Positions 29,333 to 38,176 of a stretch of DNA of 64,000 bases are shown here, piece by piece. Within the stretch, counting starts at the first letter, position 1. Each line of letters starts with the position of its first letter. The stretch covers positions 62,001-126,000 of the forward strand of contig WYCW01000004.1 in assembly GCA_011392765.1 (NCBI GenBank). The letters run 5' to 3'. This stretch comes from Candidatus Thiosymbion ectosymbiont of Catanema sp. Cochon2018. Lineage in GTDB: Bacteria > Pseudomonadota > Gammaproteobacteria > Chromatiales > Chromatiaceae. The position numbers and the translations under genes were made by a program. The notes under the pieces are model-generated. The model saw only the letters and a list, made by a program, of their open reading frames with translations. It was not told the origin of the DNA and searched no databases.

Positions 29333-30547
29333 TCATGAAGCTATTAGTTCGCCAAGAGACGTTCTCTGCTCCCTCCTTTGTCTCATAAATGATGTACCCA
29401 AGAGTTTCTCTTCCTGGTTGATTAGATAATCATGATTGAAAGAAAGGATCTCTAATCTATCTTCATATATGATATGTAGTTGATTTTCGTAGTGCTTCGA
29501 TCTTGGGAAGATGCGCCAGTTAACGGGTTCCCCGGATAACGTGATTGGATCACCCGAACTAGGATAAATCACAATTGCATTCTCCAGCTCTATGACAACA
29601 CCAAAGGTAGCTACACTCGCGGAAATAACGCTTCCTTTCCAAGAAGAGAGAGAGACTGTACCGAGATGCTTTAGACGGTCCTCTGACTTTGAAGCCCAGG
29701 GCCGATAGCGCACCACTCTAATGCCATTTTCGACAGCCTGACAAAGCTTGTCTTGAACCCCCCAAGAATATCCAAGGGAACCGAATATGTCCCCCGCTTT
29801 ACGAACTCCTTCGAATCGACGCTCCGCATGTGAATCGTAAGCATTATCCACCCATTTTGTATAGGAAGCTAAAAAACCCGATTCATCGGAAGATGCGAAA
29901 ATACTGTAGTAGGCCCAATTACAATCACGGCACGGGTTATCGACCAACGGTTTTGGTTCATTCGAGTCATGCCTATTCGGATCATATCCGGTTCCATTGG
30001 TATCCAGTTCGAACAACCCCTCTTCCCCGGCTGCAATCGCTATGGAGTCATAGGAGGCCGACATACCAAGGATAGGGGCATCCCATATTTTTTCGGGACG
30101 GGTGCTGACCGGATATTTTGTTTTCTTGTTACACGTGGCGCGTACCAACCCGGAAGGGCCGCCCACATATAAGTTTTGGTGATAAATCTCAGTGTCAGTG
30201 TGAGGGAAAGGACAGGGATTGCCCTGCTGTCCAATGATATGGCGGCTCAATCGTCGAGGTGTCGCATACAAGTTTTCTTCTGCTAACTCCCTAAACTTTC
30301 TTGCTATTATATTCTCAATCTCTCGGTCCTGAAAAAGGTACTGCAAATCGTGGCCATAGAGATAGTCACTATGAAGAAATGCATAAATAAGCGCGATTCT
30401 GAGTTCATCGCGGATGTTCCAGTTCTCGATTAGTGAATCCCAATCGATGGATCGAATATCACCCTCCAATCCAAACAGATAAAGACGTCCGGCATATATG
30501 TGCGAATCCCAATAACGCCCTGGGATTAGTATTCTCAGAGGTTGCAT
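29333..30547 (-). CDS. hypothetical protein, possibly beta-propeller-like
   Basis: 404 residues, not recognised. It is more AT-rich than trpA and trpB. The N-terminus MQPLRILIPGRYWDSHIYAG reads like the first blade of a sensor-type protein. Repeating beta-strand stretches with aromatic and glycine residues (LYVGGPSGLVRA, GSVISASVATFGVVIELENAIVIYPSSG) suggest a WD40/propeller-like all-beta fold. A CxxC (NPCRDCNW) occurs near residue 210. The ATG at 30547 has GAAGGG 6 bases upstream. It is inserted between trpA and trpB on the same strand. Function unknown. Confidence 0.6.
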   Translation of the reverse strand: MQPLRILIPGRYWDSHIYAGRLYLFGLEGDIRSIDWDSLIENWNIRDELRIALIYAFLHSDYLYGHDLQYLFQDREIENIIARKFRELAEENLYATPRRLSRHIIGQQGNPCPFPHTDTEIYHQNLYVGGPSGLVRATCNKKTKYPVSTRPEKIWDAPILGMSASYDSIAIAAGEEGLFELDTNGTGYDPNRHDSNEPKPLVDNPCRDCNWAYYSIFASSDESGFLASYTKWVDNAYDSHAERRFEGVRKAGDIFGSLGYSWGVQDKLCQAVENGIRVVRYRPWASKSEDRLKHLGTVSLSSWKGSVISASVATFGVVIELENAIVIYPSSGDPITLSGEPVNWRIFPRSKHYENQLHIIYEDRLEILSFNHDYLINQEEKLLGTSFMRQRREQRTSLGELIAS

Positions 30548-30741
30548 GGTTGTCCCTTCGCTATTTTGCGGACCTTGGCCGGTGTGAAAATTCCATCTTG
30601 AAGCCAATTGTGGAGTACCCTTTCATTTGGTATGTCATGGGCATGGCGTCGGTAATCCGCCGGGTAGCCATGCCAAGCGTCGGCATGTTGCGAGCTGACA
30701 AATTTGGCTATGAAAACCGGTGTGTGATGATCCTGTGCAAC

Positions 30742-30961
30742 TCCTAGCGAGGCTTCGCCTCAGACCGACGAGGCGTGACCAATCGCACCGAAGAACCACG
30801 GATAGACACGGATAAACACGGATCATAATCCATGTTTATCCGTGTCTGCCTCCGTGGTTCAAAGGATTTGCGATTCCTGCCCAACAAGAGGCAGAACTAT
30901 TTTTGTACAGCGCACAAACTTGACTCATTTGTAAAGATCCAGGTCCCTCAAGGAATCCTAG
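30742..30961. repeat. CTAG-bounded cassette repeat, family A, copy 3
   Basis: Starts CTAGCGAGGCTTCGCCTC and ends GTCCCTCAAGGAATCCTAG. The core is an ACCACGGATAGACACGGA palindrome (30794-30860), unlike the ATCTGCG core of copy 1. The GTGCAGCGCACAAACTTG-type arm lies next to the right end. Confidence 0.85.
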
Positions 30962-31165
30962 CCAATCCGGACTCGCGTTCGGCATGTGTAATCCCCACCC
31001 AACATTGGTGTCGAGCCACCCACGAGCCTGAGCGAGATCGAAGCATCTTATTTCATCATCGATTGAGATAGTCCATTGAGATTTTCCAGGTGTCCGATTC
31101 CGATGGTCTAAGTTGAGGGTATACATATCCTTCCGTACATAATCTTTATCCGCACATGATTCTTA

Positions 31166-31563
31166 GAGGCTGTCTAAAAAGGGATTGTAGGCCGTAGGCT
31201 GGGTTGCGGCCAGGGACGGCCAAAACCCGGCAATACCCTACAATTCCCTTTTTGAATCCGCAGATTACATAGATTTCCGCAGATTAAAAACGAAATAATC
31301 TGTGAAAATCTGCGCAATCTGCGGATATAAAGTCATCTTTCTGCAGATGAAAAACGATTCGTGTCCATTCGTGTCCATTCGTGGTTCTTTGGTGCGGTTG
31401 GTCACGCCTCGTCGGTCTGAGAGCCTGTCTAAAAAGATAGTCTCTTAGTACCCCTTTGTGGCTTTGTGCCTTTGTGTGATGTTCTTCATTTCACACACAA
31501 AGCCACGAAGACACGAAGGATTTTTCATTTTTAAATCAAGGTGTTAGTTTTTAGACAGCCTCT
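31166..31563. repeat. composite of family C elements, ATCTGCG palindrome and family A fragment
   Basis: A left family C end (GAGGCTGTCTAAAAAGG) at 31166 leads into GTAGGCTGGGTTGCGG and then, at 31255, into an ATCTGCG palindrome instead of its own right end. A family A fragment follows (31360-31420, CACGCCTCGTCGGTCTGA), cut by a second family C element at 31421-31563. That element's interior is a CTTTGTGCC/ACACAAAGCC palindrome (31454-31521). The remainder of 30548-31594 is featureless. The block shows at least three rounds of nested insertion between trpB and its downstream neighbour. Confidence 0.75.
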
Positions 31564-31594
31564 TAGATGTTCTGCCTGACTATAGCCGGCCTGC

Positions 31595-32809
31595 TCATAG
31601 TCGGATACCCTCCCGAGAAGCCACGGTGTGCATGTCCTTGTCCCCACGTCCCGAGAGGTTGACGAGGATCGACTGGTCCTTGGGCATAGTCGGCGCCAGC
31701 TTGGCGGCAAAGGCTAGGGCGTGACTCGACTCCAGGGCCGGGATGATACCCTCGATGCGGGTCAGGGCGTGGAAAGCGGCTACGGCCTCCGCGTCGGTGA
31801 TTGCCTCGTAGCGGGCGCGTCCGCTGTCCTTGAGCCAGGCGTGCTCGGGCCCGACCCCCGGATAGTCGAGGCCGGCCGAGATGGAGTGGGTCGGGATGAT
31901 CTGCCCGTCCCGGTCCTCCATGAGATAGGTACGATTACCGTGGAGCACGCCGGGGGTACCGGCGCACAGGGGTGCGGCATGTCTGCCGGTCGCCAGGCCG
32001 TCCCCCGCCGCCTCGATGCCGTAGATGGCGACCTCGGCGTCGTCGAGGAAGGGGTAAAAGAGCCCGATGGCGTTGGACCCCCCGCCGACGCAGGCCACCA
32101 GGGCATCGGGCAGGCGACCGGTGCGTTCGAGCAGCTGGGCGCGCGCCTCGCGTCCGATTACGGTCTGAAAGTCCCGGACCAGTGCCGGATAGGGGTGTGG
32201 GCCCGCCACGGTGCCGATGATATAGAAGGTATCGTCCACGTTGGTAACCCAGTCCCGCAGGGCCTCGTTGAGGGCATCCTTGAGGGTCCGGGAGCCGGAT
32301 TTGACCGCCACCACCTCGGCGCCCAGAAGACGCATCCGGTAGACGTTGGCCTCCTGGCGCGCCATGTCCACTTCACCCATATAAACCACGCAGGTAAGGC
32401 CCAGGCGTGCGGCCACGGTAGCGGTCGCGACGCCGTGCTGACCGGCCCCGGTCTCCGCGATGATGCGGGTTTTACCCATGCGCTGCGCCAACAGGGCCTG
32501 GCCGACGGTGTTGTTTACCTTGTGAGCACCGGTGTGATTGAGGTCCTCACGCTTGAGGAAAATCCGGGCCCCGCCGAGCTCCCGGCTCCAGCGCTCGGCG
32601 TGATAGAGGGGGGACGGCCGGCCGACATAGTCGCGCAGGTCCGCCTCCAGCTCCGCGAGGAAGGTTGGATCCTTGAGGTAACGCTCGTAGGCGACCCGCA
32701 GTTCCTCCAGCGGGTACATCAGGGTCTCGGCGACGAACCTGCCGCCGTAGCGGCCGAAATGCCCCCCGGCATCCGGCAGTTGTGTCGTATCGACATGTGA
32801 TGGGTGCAT
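31595..32809 (-). CDS. trpB: tryptophan synthase beta subunit
   Basis: 404 residues, PLP-dependent. It condenses indole with serine. The PLP lysine is K97 in [10 protein letters not shown]. The phosphate loop GGGSNAIG and the catalytic Glu in [11 protein letters not shown] are intact. It belongs with trpF upstream and trpA downstream, but both intervals now contain other genes and repeats. GAGGA precedes the ATG by about 9 bases. Confidence 0.97.
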   Translation of the reverse strand: MHPSHVDTTQLPDAGGHFGRYGGRFVAETLMYPLEELRVAYERYLKDPTFLAELEADLRDYVGRPSPLYHAERWSRELGGARIFLKREDLNHTGAHKVNNTVGQALLAQRMGKTRIIAETGAGQHGVATATVAARLGLTCVVYMGEVDMARQEANVYRMRLLGAEVVAVKSGSRTLKDALNEALRDWVTNVDDTFYIIGTVAGPHPYPALVRDFQTVIGREARAQLLERTGRLPDALVACVGGGSNAIGLFYPFLDDAEVAIYGIEAAGDGLATGRHAAPLCAGTPGVLHGNRTYLMEDRDGQIIPTHSISAGLDYPGVGPEHAWLKDSGRARYEAITDAEAVAAFHALTRIEGIIPALESSHALAFAAKLAPTMPKDQSILVNLSGRGDKDMHTVASREGIRL

Positions 32810-32832
32810 GACCTTGAATCCTCAAAGCGTGC

Positions 32833-33774
32833 TCACAAACCTGCTACCTCTTCGGGTGGCAATCCCGAGGTTTTGGCAATGACAGTCAGGCTGACTCCTT
32901 CTTGCTTCAATGCCTTAGCCATTGCAACGGCTTTTGCCTTTGATCCCTCTTTCAATCCTTCTTCTCTGCCTTCTTCTCTGCCTTCTTCTTTTCCTTTTTC
33001 AATCCCTTTTTCCAACCCTTTCTTCTCCCCTTCCATGTGTCCGTCCATGAAGGAGGAGTAATACATGCTGGCCTGGTAGCTCAGCTCTTCCATGTGCCGC
33101 TCGTAGGCCCGGCGTTCTTTGTCTCCCAGCTTCATGATGTCCAGGACTTCCTTGGCCTTTTGCAGGCCCTTGGCCTGGAATTCCCCCTTGATCTCCTGGT
33201 TTTTCAGAAAATAGATCCACTCGTCCAGGGAGTCCCTGGCCACATTGTCGAACTGCTTGACCTTGAGCAGGTAGTACTCCGGGTAGAGCTCATGGGGATA
33301 GCGCTTGCCGAAGAGCTGCCGTTGTTTGTCATTCAGCCGTAGCTCGTCCTGGTGGTGCAAGCCCACGAAGTGGGTCCGGCCGTGATAGATGTAGTCGGCT
33401 CCGTATCCCAGGTCGAAGTAGAGGATGTTGATCGAGATGACTTTGATGACCTGGTCATAGGCTTCTCCCATGGTCTGGTGTTCGGTAATGGCCTTGGCGG
33501 TGGCGAACAGGATACGTTGCAGGAAGTCGAATTCCCGCTCGGACTGGACCTCGATGAGGATGATCTCCTGGTTCCGGTTGCGGACCTTCATGTCCACGCG
33601 ATTGGCCTTGTCCCAGGCCTGGTCCCGGTTGCTCTCGCTTTCGAGTATCTCCAGGATTTCGATGTCGTCCTTGAGTAGCTCGGACAAGAAGCCTTCCAGG
33701 ACCTCGTAATTGGCCTTGCTGCGCAGCAGGCGTTTCAGTGCCCAATCGAAGCTGATGAGTTTTCTCGCGTTCAT
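32833..33774 (-). CDS. Rpn family PD-(D/E)xK nuclease / putative transposase
   Basis: 313 residues. The N-terminus FDWALKRLLRSKANYEVLEGFL and nuclease core RVDMKVRNRNQEIILIEVQSE (D61, E75, Q77) match the Rpn/PDDEXK_2 family of recombination-promoting nucleases. FATAKAITEHQ, VISINILYF and the C-terminal LSYQASMYYSSF are also typical. Near the C-terminus is a GlyGlu/Lys repeat (EKGIEKGKEEGREEGREEG), as in many members, which can vary in copy number. These proteins are linked to RecA-independent horizontal gene acquisition. It separates trpF from trpB, which are normally contiguous, and ends 23 bases before trpB. Confidence 0.88.
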   Translation of the reverse strand: MNARKLISFDWALKRLLRSKANYEVLEGFLSELLKDDIEILEILESESNRDQAWDKANRVDMKVRNRNQEIILIEVQSEREFDFLQRILFATAKAITEHQTMGEAYDQVIKVISINILYFDLGYGADYIYHGRTHFVGLHHQDELRLNDKQRQLFGKRYPHELYPEYYLLKVKQFDNVARDSLDEWIYFLKNQEIKGEFQAKGLQKAKEVLDIMKLGDKERRAYERHMEELSYQASMYYSSFMDGHMEGEKKGLEKGIEKGKEEGREEGREEGLKEGSKAKAVAMAKALKQEGVSLTVIAKTSGLPPEEVAGL

Positions 33775-33832
33775 TCGTGGTTCTTGTCAACGGCGATTCA
33801 TGCCTCGCCGGTCTGAGACGAAGCCTCGTTAG
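33775..33832. repeat. family A cassette fragment at the trpF stop codon
   Basis: Contains CATGCCTCGCCGGTCTGAG, then ACGAAGCCTCGTTAG, the right end of a family A cassette; the left part is missing. It occupies the whole gap between the Rpn gene and trpF. Confidence 0.65.
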
Positions 33833-34515
33833 TGTTCTCCGGATTGCCCGGAAGAGGCAAGCTGGTCATGTAGTTGGTGATGGCTTCGACGGTCATCGCC
33901 TTCTCTTATCCCTCGTAAGAATGCCTCCAGCTTGGCGTGATCTTTTATGCCCTTGGCCGACTCGACCCCCCCGCTGACATCCAGGGCATAGGGACCGACG
34001 CGGCGTATCGCCTCGGCGACATTGTCCGGATTCAGGCCGCCGGCCAGGATGATCCGCGGTGCGAGCCATCCGGGAATCAGGTCCCAGTCGAAACGGCGAC
34101 CGGTCCCGCCCGACACTGCGGGATCGTAAGTATCCAGGAGCAAGCCGTGCGCATCCCGATACCGTTCTGCCACCGCCCGCAGGTCGGTCTCGGGCCGCAT
34201 GCGCACCGCCTTGATCCAGGGCCGGTAGAAGGCATCACAGTAGTCCGGCGGCTCCTCGCCATGGAACTGAAGTAGATCGAGCGGAACCCGCGCGAGCACC
34301 GAACGTACCAAGTCGGGTTCCGCGTCCACGAACAGCCCGACGCTGGTCACGAAGGGTGGCAGTGCAGCCACCAGCACACGCGCCTGCTCGGCCCCTACGG
34401 CACGCGGACTGGGCGCATGGAACACGAGTCCGATCGCATCGGCGCCGACAGCAACCGCCGCCGCCAGATCCGATTCCCTAGTCAGGCCGCAGATTTTAAC
34501 CCGGGTGCGATGCAT
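33829..34515 (-). CDS. trpF: phosphoribosylanthranilate isomerase
   Basis: 228 residues, TIM barrel, Amadori rearrangement of PRA in tryptophan synthesis. The catalytic Cys is C9 in [11 protein letters not shown]. The general acid Asp lies in [20 protein letters not shown], and [17 protein letters not shown] closes the phosphate site. The protein is about 20 residues longer than usual: the tail ([20 protein letters not shown]) is encoded by sequence leading into a truncated family A repeat, and the TAA stop is the GTTAG end of that repeat (33829-33832). The normal C-terminus was probably lost or extended by the insertion. Confidence 0.94.
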   Translation of the reverse strand: MHRTRVKICGLTRESDLAAAVAVGADAIGLVFHAPSPRAVGAEQARVLVAALPPFVTSVGLFVDAEPDLVRSVLARVPLDLLQFHGEEPPDYCDAFYRPWIKAVRMRPETDLRAVAERYRDAHGLLLDTYDPAVSGGTGRRFDWDLIPGWLAPRIILAGGLNPDNVAEAIRRVGPYALDVSGGVESAKGIKDHAKLEAFLRGIREGDDRRSHHQLHDQLASSGQSGEH

Positions 34516-34538
34516 TGAGGAAAGGTCCGTTGCCGGTG

Positions 34539-35969
34539 TTAGGGCAAGCGGGTATCGGTTCCTTCATAAAAATCACGCCGTTCTTCAGTATTCTCCCAAA
34601 ATTTTTTATTCCAGAAATCATAGTCATCGAACGCACCATGGGTCTGAGGGACCTTTGGAGCCCTTCCCTCCGCACAATATTTACGATCAATACCATATCG
34701 AGTGAGATGAACTCGACTACGCAGATCTTTATCGGAGGGGAAAATGATGTCTGCACCTCTTACAACGTTATACCAATAACCGGCGGTTCTATCCTCGAAT
34801 GAGTTTACATCCTCAAGGAATCCATCAATCCATATCAGTAGACTTCCTCTTGGAATGGATCTAAAATATTTACTCTCATTAATATCCCTATAAGGATTCA
34901 GGGTGAGATTATAAAACTCTCCATTTTTATTTCTTCTAAGCCATGGAACTACCGACTTTTCCAGATCTTTCAACTTACATGCTGCCGCCATGTAGACGAC
35001 AGTGTCGAAATTTATCTCAGGAAACCTGGAAAGTATATTATTTGCAACAATCGCTCCCATACTATGCCCTATTAATACTTTCTTGATTGGTAGGTATTCC
35101 TTTTCCCTGTCCAATTCTTCTAACTTAGATAGAAAGGAGTGAGCAGCCGTTTCCGAACCTTCCCTTCCCTTACCATCGAAACCAGCTTGGGAGTTTAAAA
35201 CCAAATCCGTACGTCTAAGCATCGACCGCCACGCACCTTTACCAAACCCATCTGCTAGTGGTATAGTTGCAAGCTTAAGTGGGTTCTTGTTTTTCACGAA
35301 ATCTAAAACACTACCCCCAGTGGATGGGCCTTTACGCTGAACTTGAAACCTTAATTTTTCCAGTTCAGGCTCAATCTTTTTCGCTATTTCCTCTTCCTTT
35401 TCACTGTTTTTCCCGGTAAGTGCATTCCAATACGCTGCAGGGGCTCTTGCGATAGACCTAAAGACATCCTCAACGAATACAAAAAGTGTTGATATTATCA
35501 CTTGCGACCATTCTTTTAATGGTTCTGACGGTTTTGGCTGTTTTGACAGCTTCTTCTCACCATTTCGTATAGTCCATAAATGATCACCGTAATTCGTCCA
35601 AAAATCCGCCTTCCAGGAAATAAATACTGGATATTGACCATCACCCAAGATTTCCCTATATGTATTTTCAACTCTCTCTACAGTCTCCTTGAACGTGTTG
35701 AGACCTCCATGAATATAGATAGTCATCGATAGGTCTTTGTTTTCGCGCTTCAATGAGTCGAACTGACTCAAAATACCGTCTATTTTTTTATGAACCTCTT
35801 CTATTTTTGTTATTTCATTATTGCATTCATCCCTCATATTTCCATTGCTATCAATAAAGATAAAATGGTCGGAAACACCTGTTCCTCTTAACGCTTCAGG
35901 CAGTTCAGGAGATTTAGTGCATTTATTTGTTCCCCTTGGCGCTAAAAATGTCTTAAAGATATTTTTCAT
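34539..35969 (-). CDS. alpha/beta-hydrolase (lipase/esterase-like) protein
   Basis: 476 residues, AT-rich compared with trpF. A serine-hydrolase fold is suggested by the oxyanion-type IYIHGG (84-89), the nucleophile elbow [13 protein letters not shown] (S303) and a C-terminal histidine in [14 protein letters not shown] central segment around residues 158-185 is hydrophobic enough for peripheral membrane contact. The family of large bacterial proteins with HGG and GHSMG motifs includes lipases and DUF900-like hydrolases. The substrate is unknown. AGGAG precedes the ATG by 9 bases. It lies between the ancestral truA and trpF and has only 23 bases to trpF, so it may drive trpF expression. Confidence 0.7.
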   Translation of the reverse strand: MKNIFKTFLAPRGTNKCTKSPELPEALRGTGVSDHFIFIDSNGNMRDECNNEITKIEEVHKKIDGILSQFDSLKRENKDLSMTIYIHGGLNTFKETVERVENTYREILGDGQYPVFISWKADFWTNYGDHLWTIRNGEKKLSKQPKPSEPLKEWSQVIISTLFVFVEDVFRSIARAPAAYWNALTGKNSEKEEEIAKKIEPELEKLRFQVQRKGPSTGGSVLDFVKNKNPLKLATIPLADGFGKGAWRSMLRRTDLVLNSQAGFDGKGREGSETAAHSFLSKLEELDREKEYLPIKKVLIGHSMGAIVANNILSRFPEINFDTVVYMAAACKLKDLEKSVVPWLRRNKNGEFYNLTLNPYRDINESKYFRSIPRGSLLIWIDGFLEDVNSFEDRTAGYWYNVVRGADIIFPSDKDLRSRVHLTRYGIDRKYCAEGRAPKVPQTHGAFDDYDFWNKKFWENTEERRDFYEGTDTRLP

Positions 35970-36080
35970 TTCTATATTCTCCTATTAAGTAATGGAGATT
36001 TTTTAAGTCGGCAACCAACTACTATTGGTCATAGCACACCGTTGCTTAATCGACTCGCTTTGCTTGACAGGCATCCACCG

Positions 36081-36296
36081 CTAGGATTCCTTGAGGGACC
36101 TGCATCTTTACAAATGAGTCAAGTTTGTGCGCTGCACAAAAACATTTCTGTCTCTTGTTGGGCGGGAATCGCAAATTCTTTGAACCACGGATGGACACGA
36201 ATAAACACGGATCACAATCCGTGTTTATCCGTGTCCATCCGTGGTTCTTCGGTGCGGTTGGTCACGCCTCGTCGGTCTGAGGCAAAACCTCGTTAG
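36081..36296. repeat. CTAG-bounded cassette repeat, family A, copy 4
   Basis: Starts CTAGGATTCCTTGAGGGA and ends GGCAAAACCTCGTTAG (one substitution from CTAG). The core is an ACCACGGATGGACACGAA palindrome (36181-36248), related to copy 3 and in the opposite orientation. Confidence 0.82.
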
Positions 36297-36407
36297 AAAT
36301 GAACCATAGAAGATGTAGAGAAGCAATTCAAGAGAACGCTCCGTGTCCTCTGCATCTCCGCGGTTCAAAGGACAGGCAACTCTCTGCTTTCTAACGATTT
36401 ATCATTC

Positions 36408-36480
36408 AGTTGCCCGGTACACCCATACCACCCGGTCGCGCATCAGGGACGGGCGCGTCGGTCGCGACAAGATACGATAT
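36408..36480 (-). pseudogene. internal truA fragment
   Basis: On the minus strand about 73 bases encode RILSRPTRPSLMRDRVVWV, matching the intact TruA segment RILSRPTRSSLLRNRAVWV encoded at about 37738-37802. Orientation is the same. The fragment lies about 0.9 kb downstream of the intact gene's stop, with the toxin-antitoxin and RelB-like genes in between. It is a diverged partial duplicate, most likely left by an insertion or recombination event. The surrounding bases of 36297-36534 show nothing else. Confidence 0.75.
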
Positions 36481-36534
36481 GGAAAACAGCCGCTTCCATC
36501 GTTTCTTCTTCCGCTTCGGGAAGGAATTCAGCTA

Positions 36535-36768
36535 TCATTGATGGAGTCGCCGGCGAGCTTTATCAAACACTTCCTGCGCCGGCTTTGCTTTTGTTTTCCC
36601 TGCTACATAGGCTCGATATCGCCGTTGTGCTTCCTCAAGCCAAAGGCGATCCACATTCTCATCAACCAGAGTATCGAGATCATCAATAATATTGTGGGCT
36701 AACGTTGCCCTTTCTTTCGGGTTTAGTCGGAGAATTACCTGCTCGATTTCTGCGAGTGTGTGCACCAT
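36535..36768 (-). CDS. putative addiction module component (RelB/PF09720-like antitoxin)
   Basis: 77 residues. The pattern of a LNPKERATLAHNIIDDLD helix, then ENVDRLWLEEAQRRYRAYVAGKTKAKPAQEVFDKAR, matches the short addiction-module antitoxin family, whose C-terminal part neutralises a RelE/ParE-type toxin. No RelE-like gene lies on either side, so the partner is missing. It lies 25 bases after the CopG-type antitoxin gene and may be co-transcribed with it. Confidence 0.8.
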   Translation of the reverse strand: MVHTLAEIEQVILRLNPKERATLAHNIIDDLDTLVDENVDRLWLEEAQRRYRAYVAGKTKAKPAQEVFDKARRRLHQ

Positions 36769-36793
36769 GAATCACCTCTGAACTCGAATTTTG

Positions 36794-37075
36794 TTAGACC
36801 ACTTCCTTTAATCGTCCAGTGACAAGCTTATGGAGTGATCCTGATATGAAGGTCTGATAGGGAATACCCTCTTTTGCGGCACGCTTCTGCAGGTGCTCAA
36901 GGTCTCTGGATGAAATCCTGATGTTGATTTTTTTGTCTTTCTGAAGAGTTCGGCGTGCTGCGTTCTCGAGTTCTTGTTTTTCCTTTTTGAAATTGGATAT
37001 TCGTTTGAATTCAGAGTTCTCAAAATCACTCAAAATCCGGCGTTCCTCTTTATCTAATTTCGGTTTCTTTTTCAT
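36794..37075 (-). CDS. BrnA/CopG-like ribbon-helix-helix antitoxin
   Basis: 93 residues, strongly basic N-terminus (MKKKPKLDKEERRILSDF), C-terminal RHH domain KINIRISSRDLEHLQKRA followed by KEGIPYQTFISGSLHKLV. The G-I-P-Y-Q-T segment is the hallmark of BrnA-type antitoxins. The start codon overlaps the stop of the toxin gene by four bases, so translation is coupled with toxin first, as in brnTA. It should bind DNA as a dimer and repress the unit. A remnant of a closely related antitoxin C-terminus is found at 53380-53418. Confidence 0.82.
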   Translation of the reverse strand: MKKKPKLDKEERRILSDFENSEFKRISNFKKEKQELENAARRTLQKDKKINIRISSRDLEHLQKRAAKEGIPYQTFISGSLHKLVTGRLKEVV

Positions 37076-37341
37076 GATAAATACTCCCGAGTCGCTTTTC
37101 TGCTTGGAATAATGGTTTTCAAGAATCTGATGCCTTTCGATTTGACGTAAGGCACAAGGTGGATGTAACCCTCTACATCCAGGACGATCATGTTTTGATT
37201 AGGGTATCGATCTCGATTTGGGTGCTTGACGACGTCAAGCACACATCCATTTTGGATATGGATGATAACATCCTCAAAACAGATTCCACGAGTCTTCTCC
37301 AAAGACTCGCTCTTTTCATCACTCCAGTCGAATTCACTCAT
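37072..37341 (-). CDS. BrnT-like toxin
   Basis: 89 residues. FDWSDEKSESLEKTRGICFEDVI at the N-terminus and FLKTIIPSRKATREYLS at the C-terminus follow the BrnT pattern (W-x2-EKN, GxxFEDV, then an S-R-K-A-T-x-x-E end), a RelE-fold ribonuclease family. The ATG at 37341 lies directly after the truA stop (one base between TGA and ATG), so the toxin-antitoxin pair reads from the truA transcript. A longer frame continues antisense-like through truA and is not a real extension. Confidence 0.82.
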   Translation of the reverse strand: MSEFDWSDEKSESLEKTRGICFEDVIIHIQNGCVLDVVKHPNRDRYPNQNMIVLDVEGYIHLVPYVKSKGIRFLKTIIPSRKATREYLS

Positions 37342-37342
37342 C

Positions 37343-38176
37343 TCACAAGTTGTAGCTACCGAAGGACGCTTCGAGCCCCCGTTGTGGCAGACCGAACTCC
37401 TCCGGGTAATCCGCGCGCAGGAAGTATAGGCCCTGGGGCGGGGCGGTGACACCACCGTGTCTGCGATCACGGACCCGCAGCAGCTCGCGGACCCAGGACA
37501 CCGGCCGGTCGCCGTATCCGATGGCCATGAGGACCCCAGCGATGTTGCGCACCATATGGTGCAAAAAACCATCCGCCCCGATGCGCAGCTCGATGACCTC
37601 CCCGTGCTGTTCGATGCCGACGTAATGCACGCGCCGCACGGGGCTCTTGGCCTGGCAACCGAGGGCGCGAAAGCTGGAGAAATCGTGCTCGCCCACCAGG
37701 TCCGCCGCAGCGCGGCGCATCGGGTCCGGATCGAGCGTCCGGTGTACCCACACCGCCCGGTTGCGCAGCAGAGACGAGCGTGTCGGTCGCGACAGGATAC
37801 GATAGAGATAGTGACGGGCGATCGCGCAAAAACGGGCATGAAACTCCGCGTTCACCGGCCTGGCCCAGAGCACGTTGACATCCGGCGGCAGGTTGACATT
37901 GGTACCTAGTATCCAGGAACGCTCACTGCGCCGCGCCCTGGTATCGAAGTGAATGACCTGTTCGAGCGCATGCACCCCGGCGTCGGTGCGTCCGGCGCAG
38001 TGGACGCGAACCGCGTGATCGGCAACCCTGCCGATGGCCCGCTCCAACTGCCCCTGCACCGTGCGCTGGTTGTCCTGTATCTGCCAACCCTGAAATGCGC
38101 TGCCGTCATACTCGATCCCCATGGCGATGCGGATTGCTGCGTCGACCGGCATCGTCGCTGCCACCGGATTTTCCAT
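37343..38176 (-). CDS. truA: tRNA pseudouridine(38-40) synthase
   Basis: TruA, 277 residues. It isomerises uridines 38-40 in the anticodon stem. The catalytic aspartate is D65 in HCAGRTDAGVHALEQ. GIEYDGSAFQGWQIQ, SFRALGCQ and FLHHMVRNIAGVLM are the other conserved blocks. In gammaproteobacteria truA often precedes trpF. Here 2.8 kb of toxin-antitoxin genes, repeats and a hydrolase separate them. Its stop is immediately followed by the BrnT-like start. Confidence 0.96.
   Translation of the reverse strand: MENPVAATMPVDAAIRIAMGIEYDGSAFQGWQIQDNQRTVQGQLERAIGRVADHAVRVHCAGRTDAGVHALEQVIHFDTRARRSERSWILGTNVNLPPDVNVLWARPVNAEFHARFCAIARHYLYRILSRPTRSSLLRNRAVWVHRTLDPDPMRRAAADLVGEHDFSSFRALGCQAKSPVRRVHYVGIEQHGEVIELRIGADGFLHHMVRNIAGVLMAIGYGDRPVSWVRELLRVRDRRHGGVTAPPQGLYFLRADYPEEFGLPQRGLEASFGSYNL

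Noticed and set aside
37072-37839. A 255-residue frame covering the BrnT-like gene
   Set aside because: The upstream 165 codons overlap truA in another frame and have Arg/Ser/Cys-rich shadow composition. The real start is the ATG at 37341.
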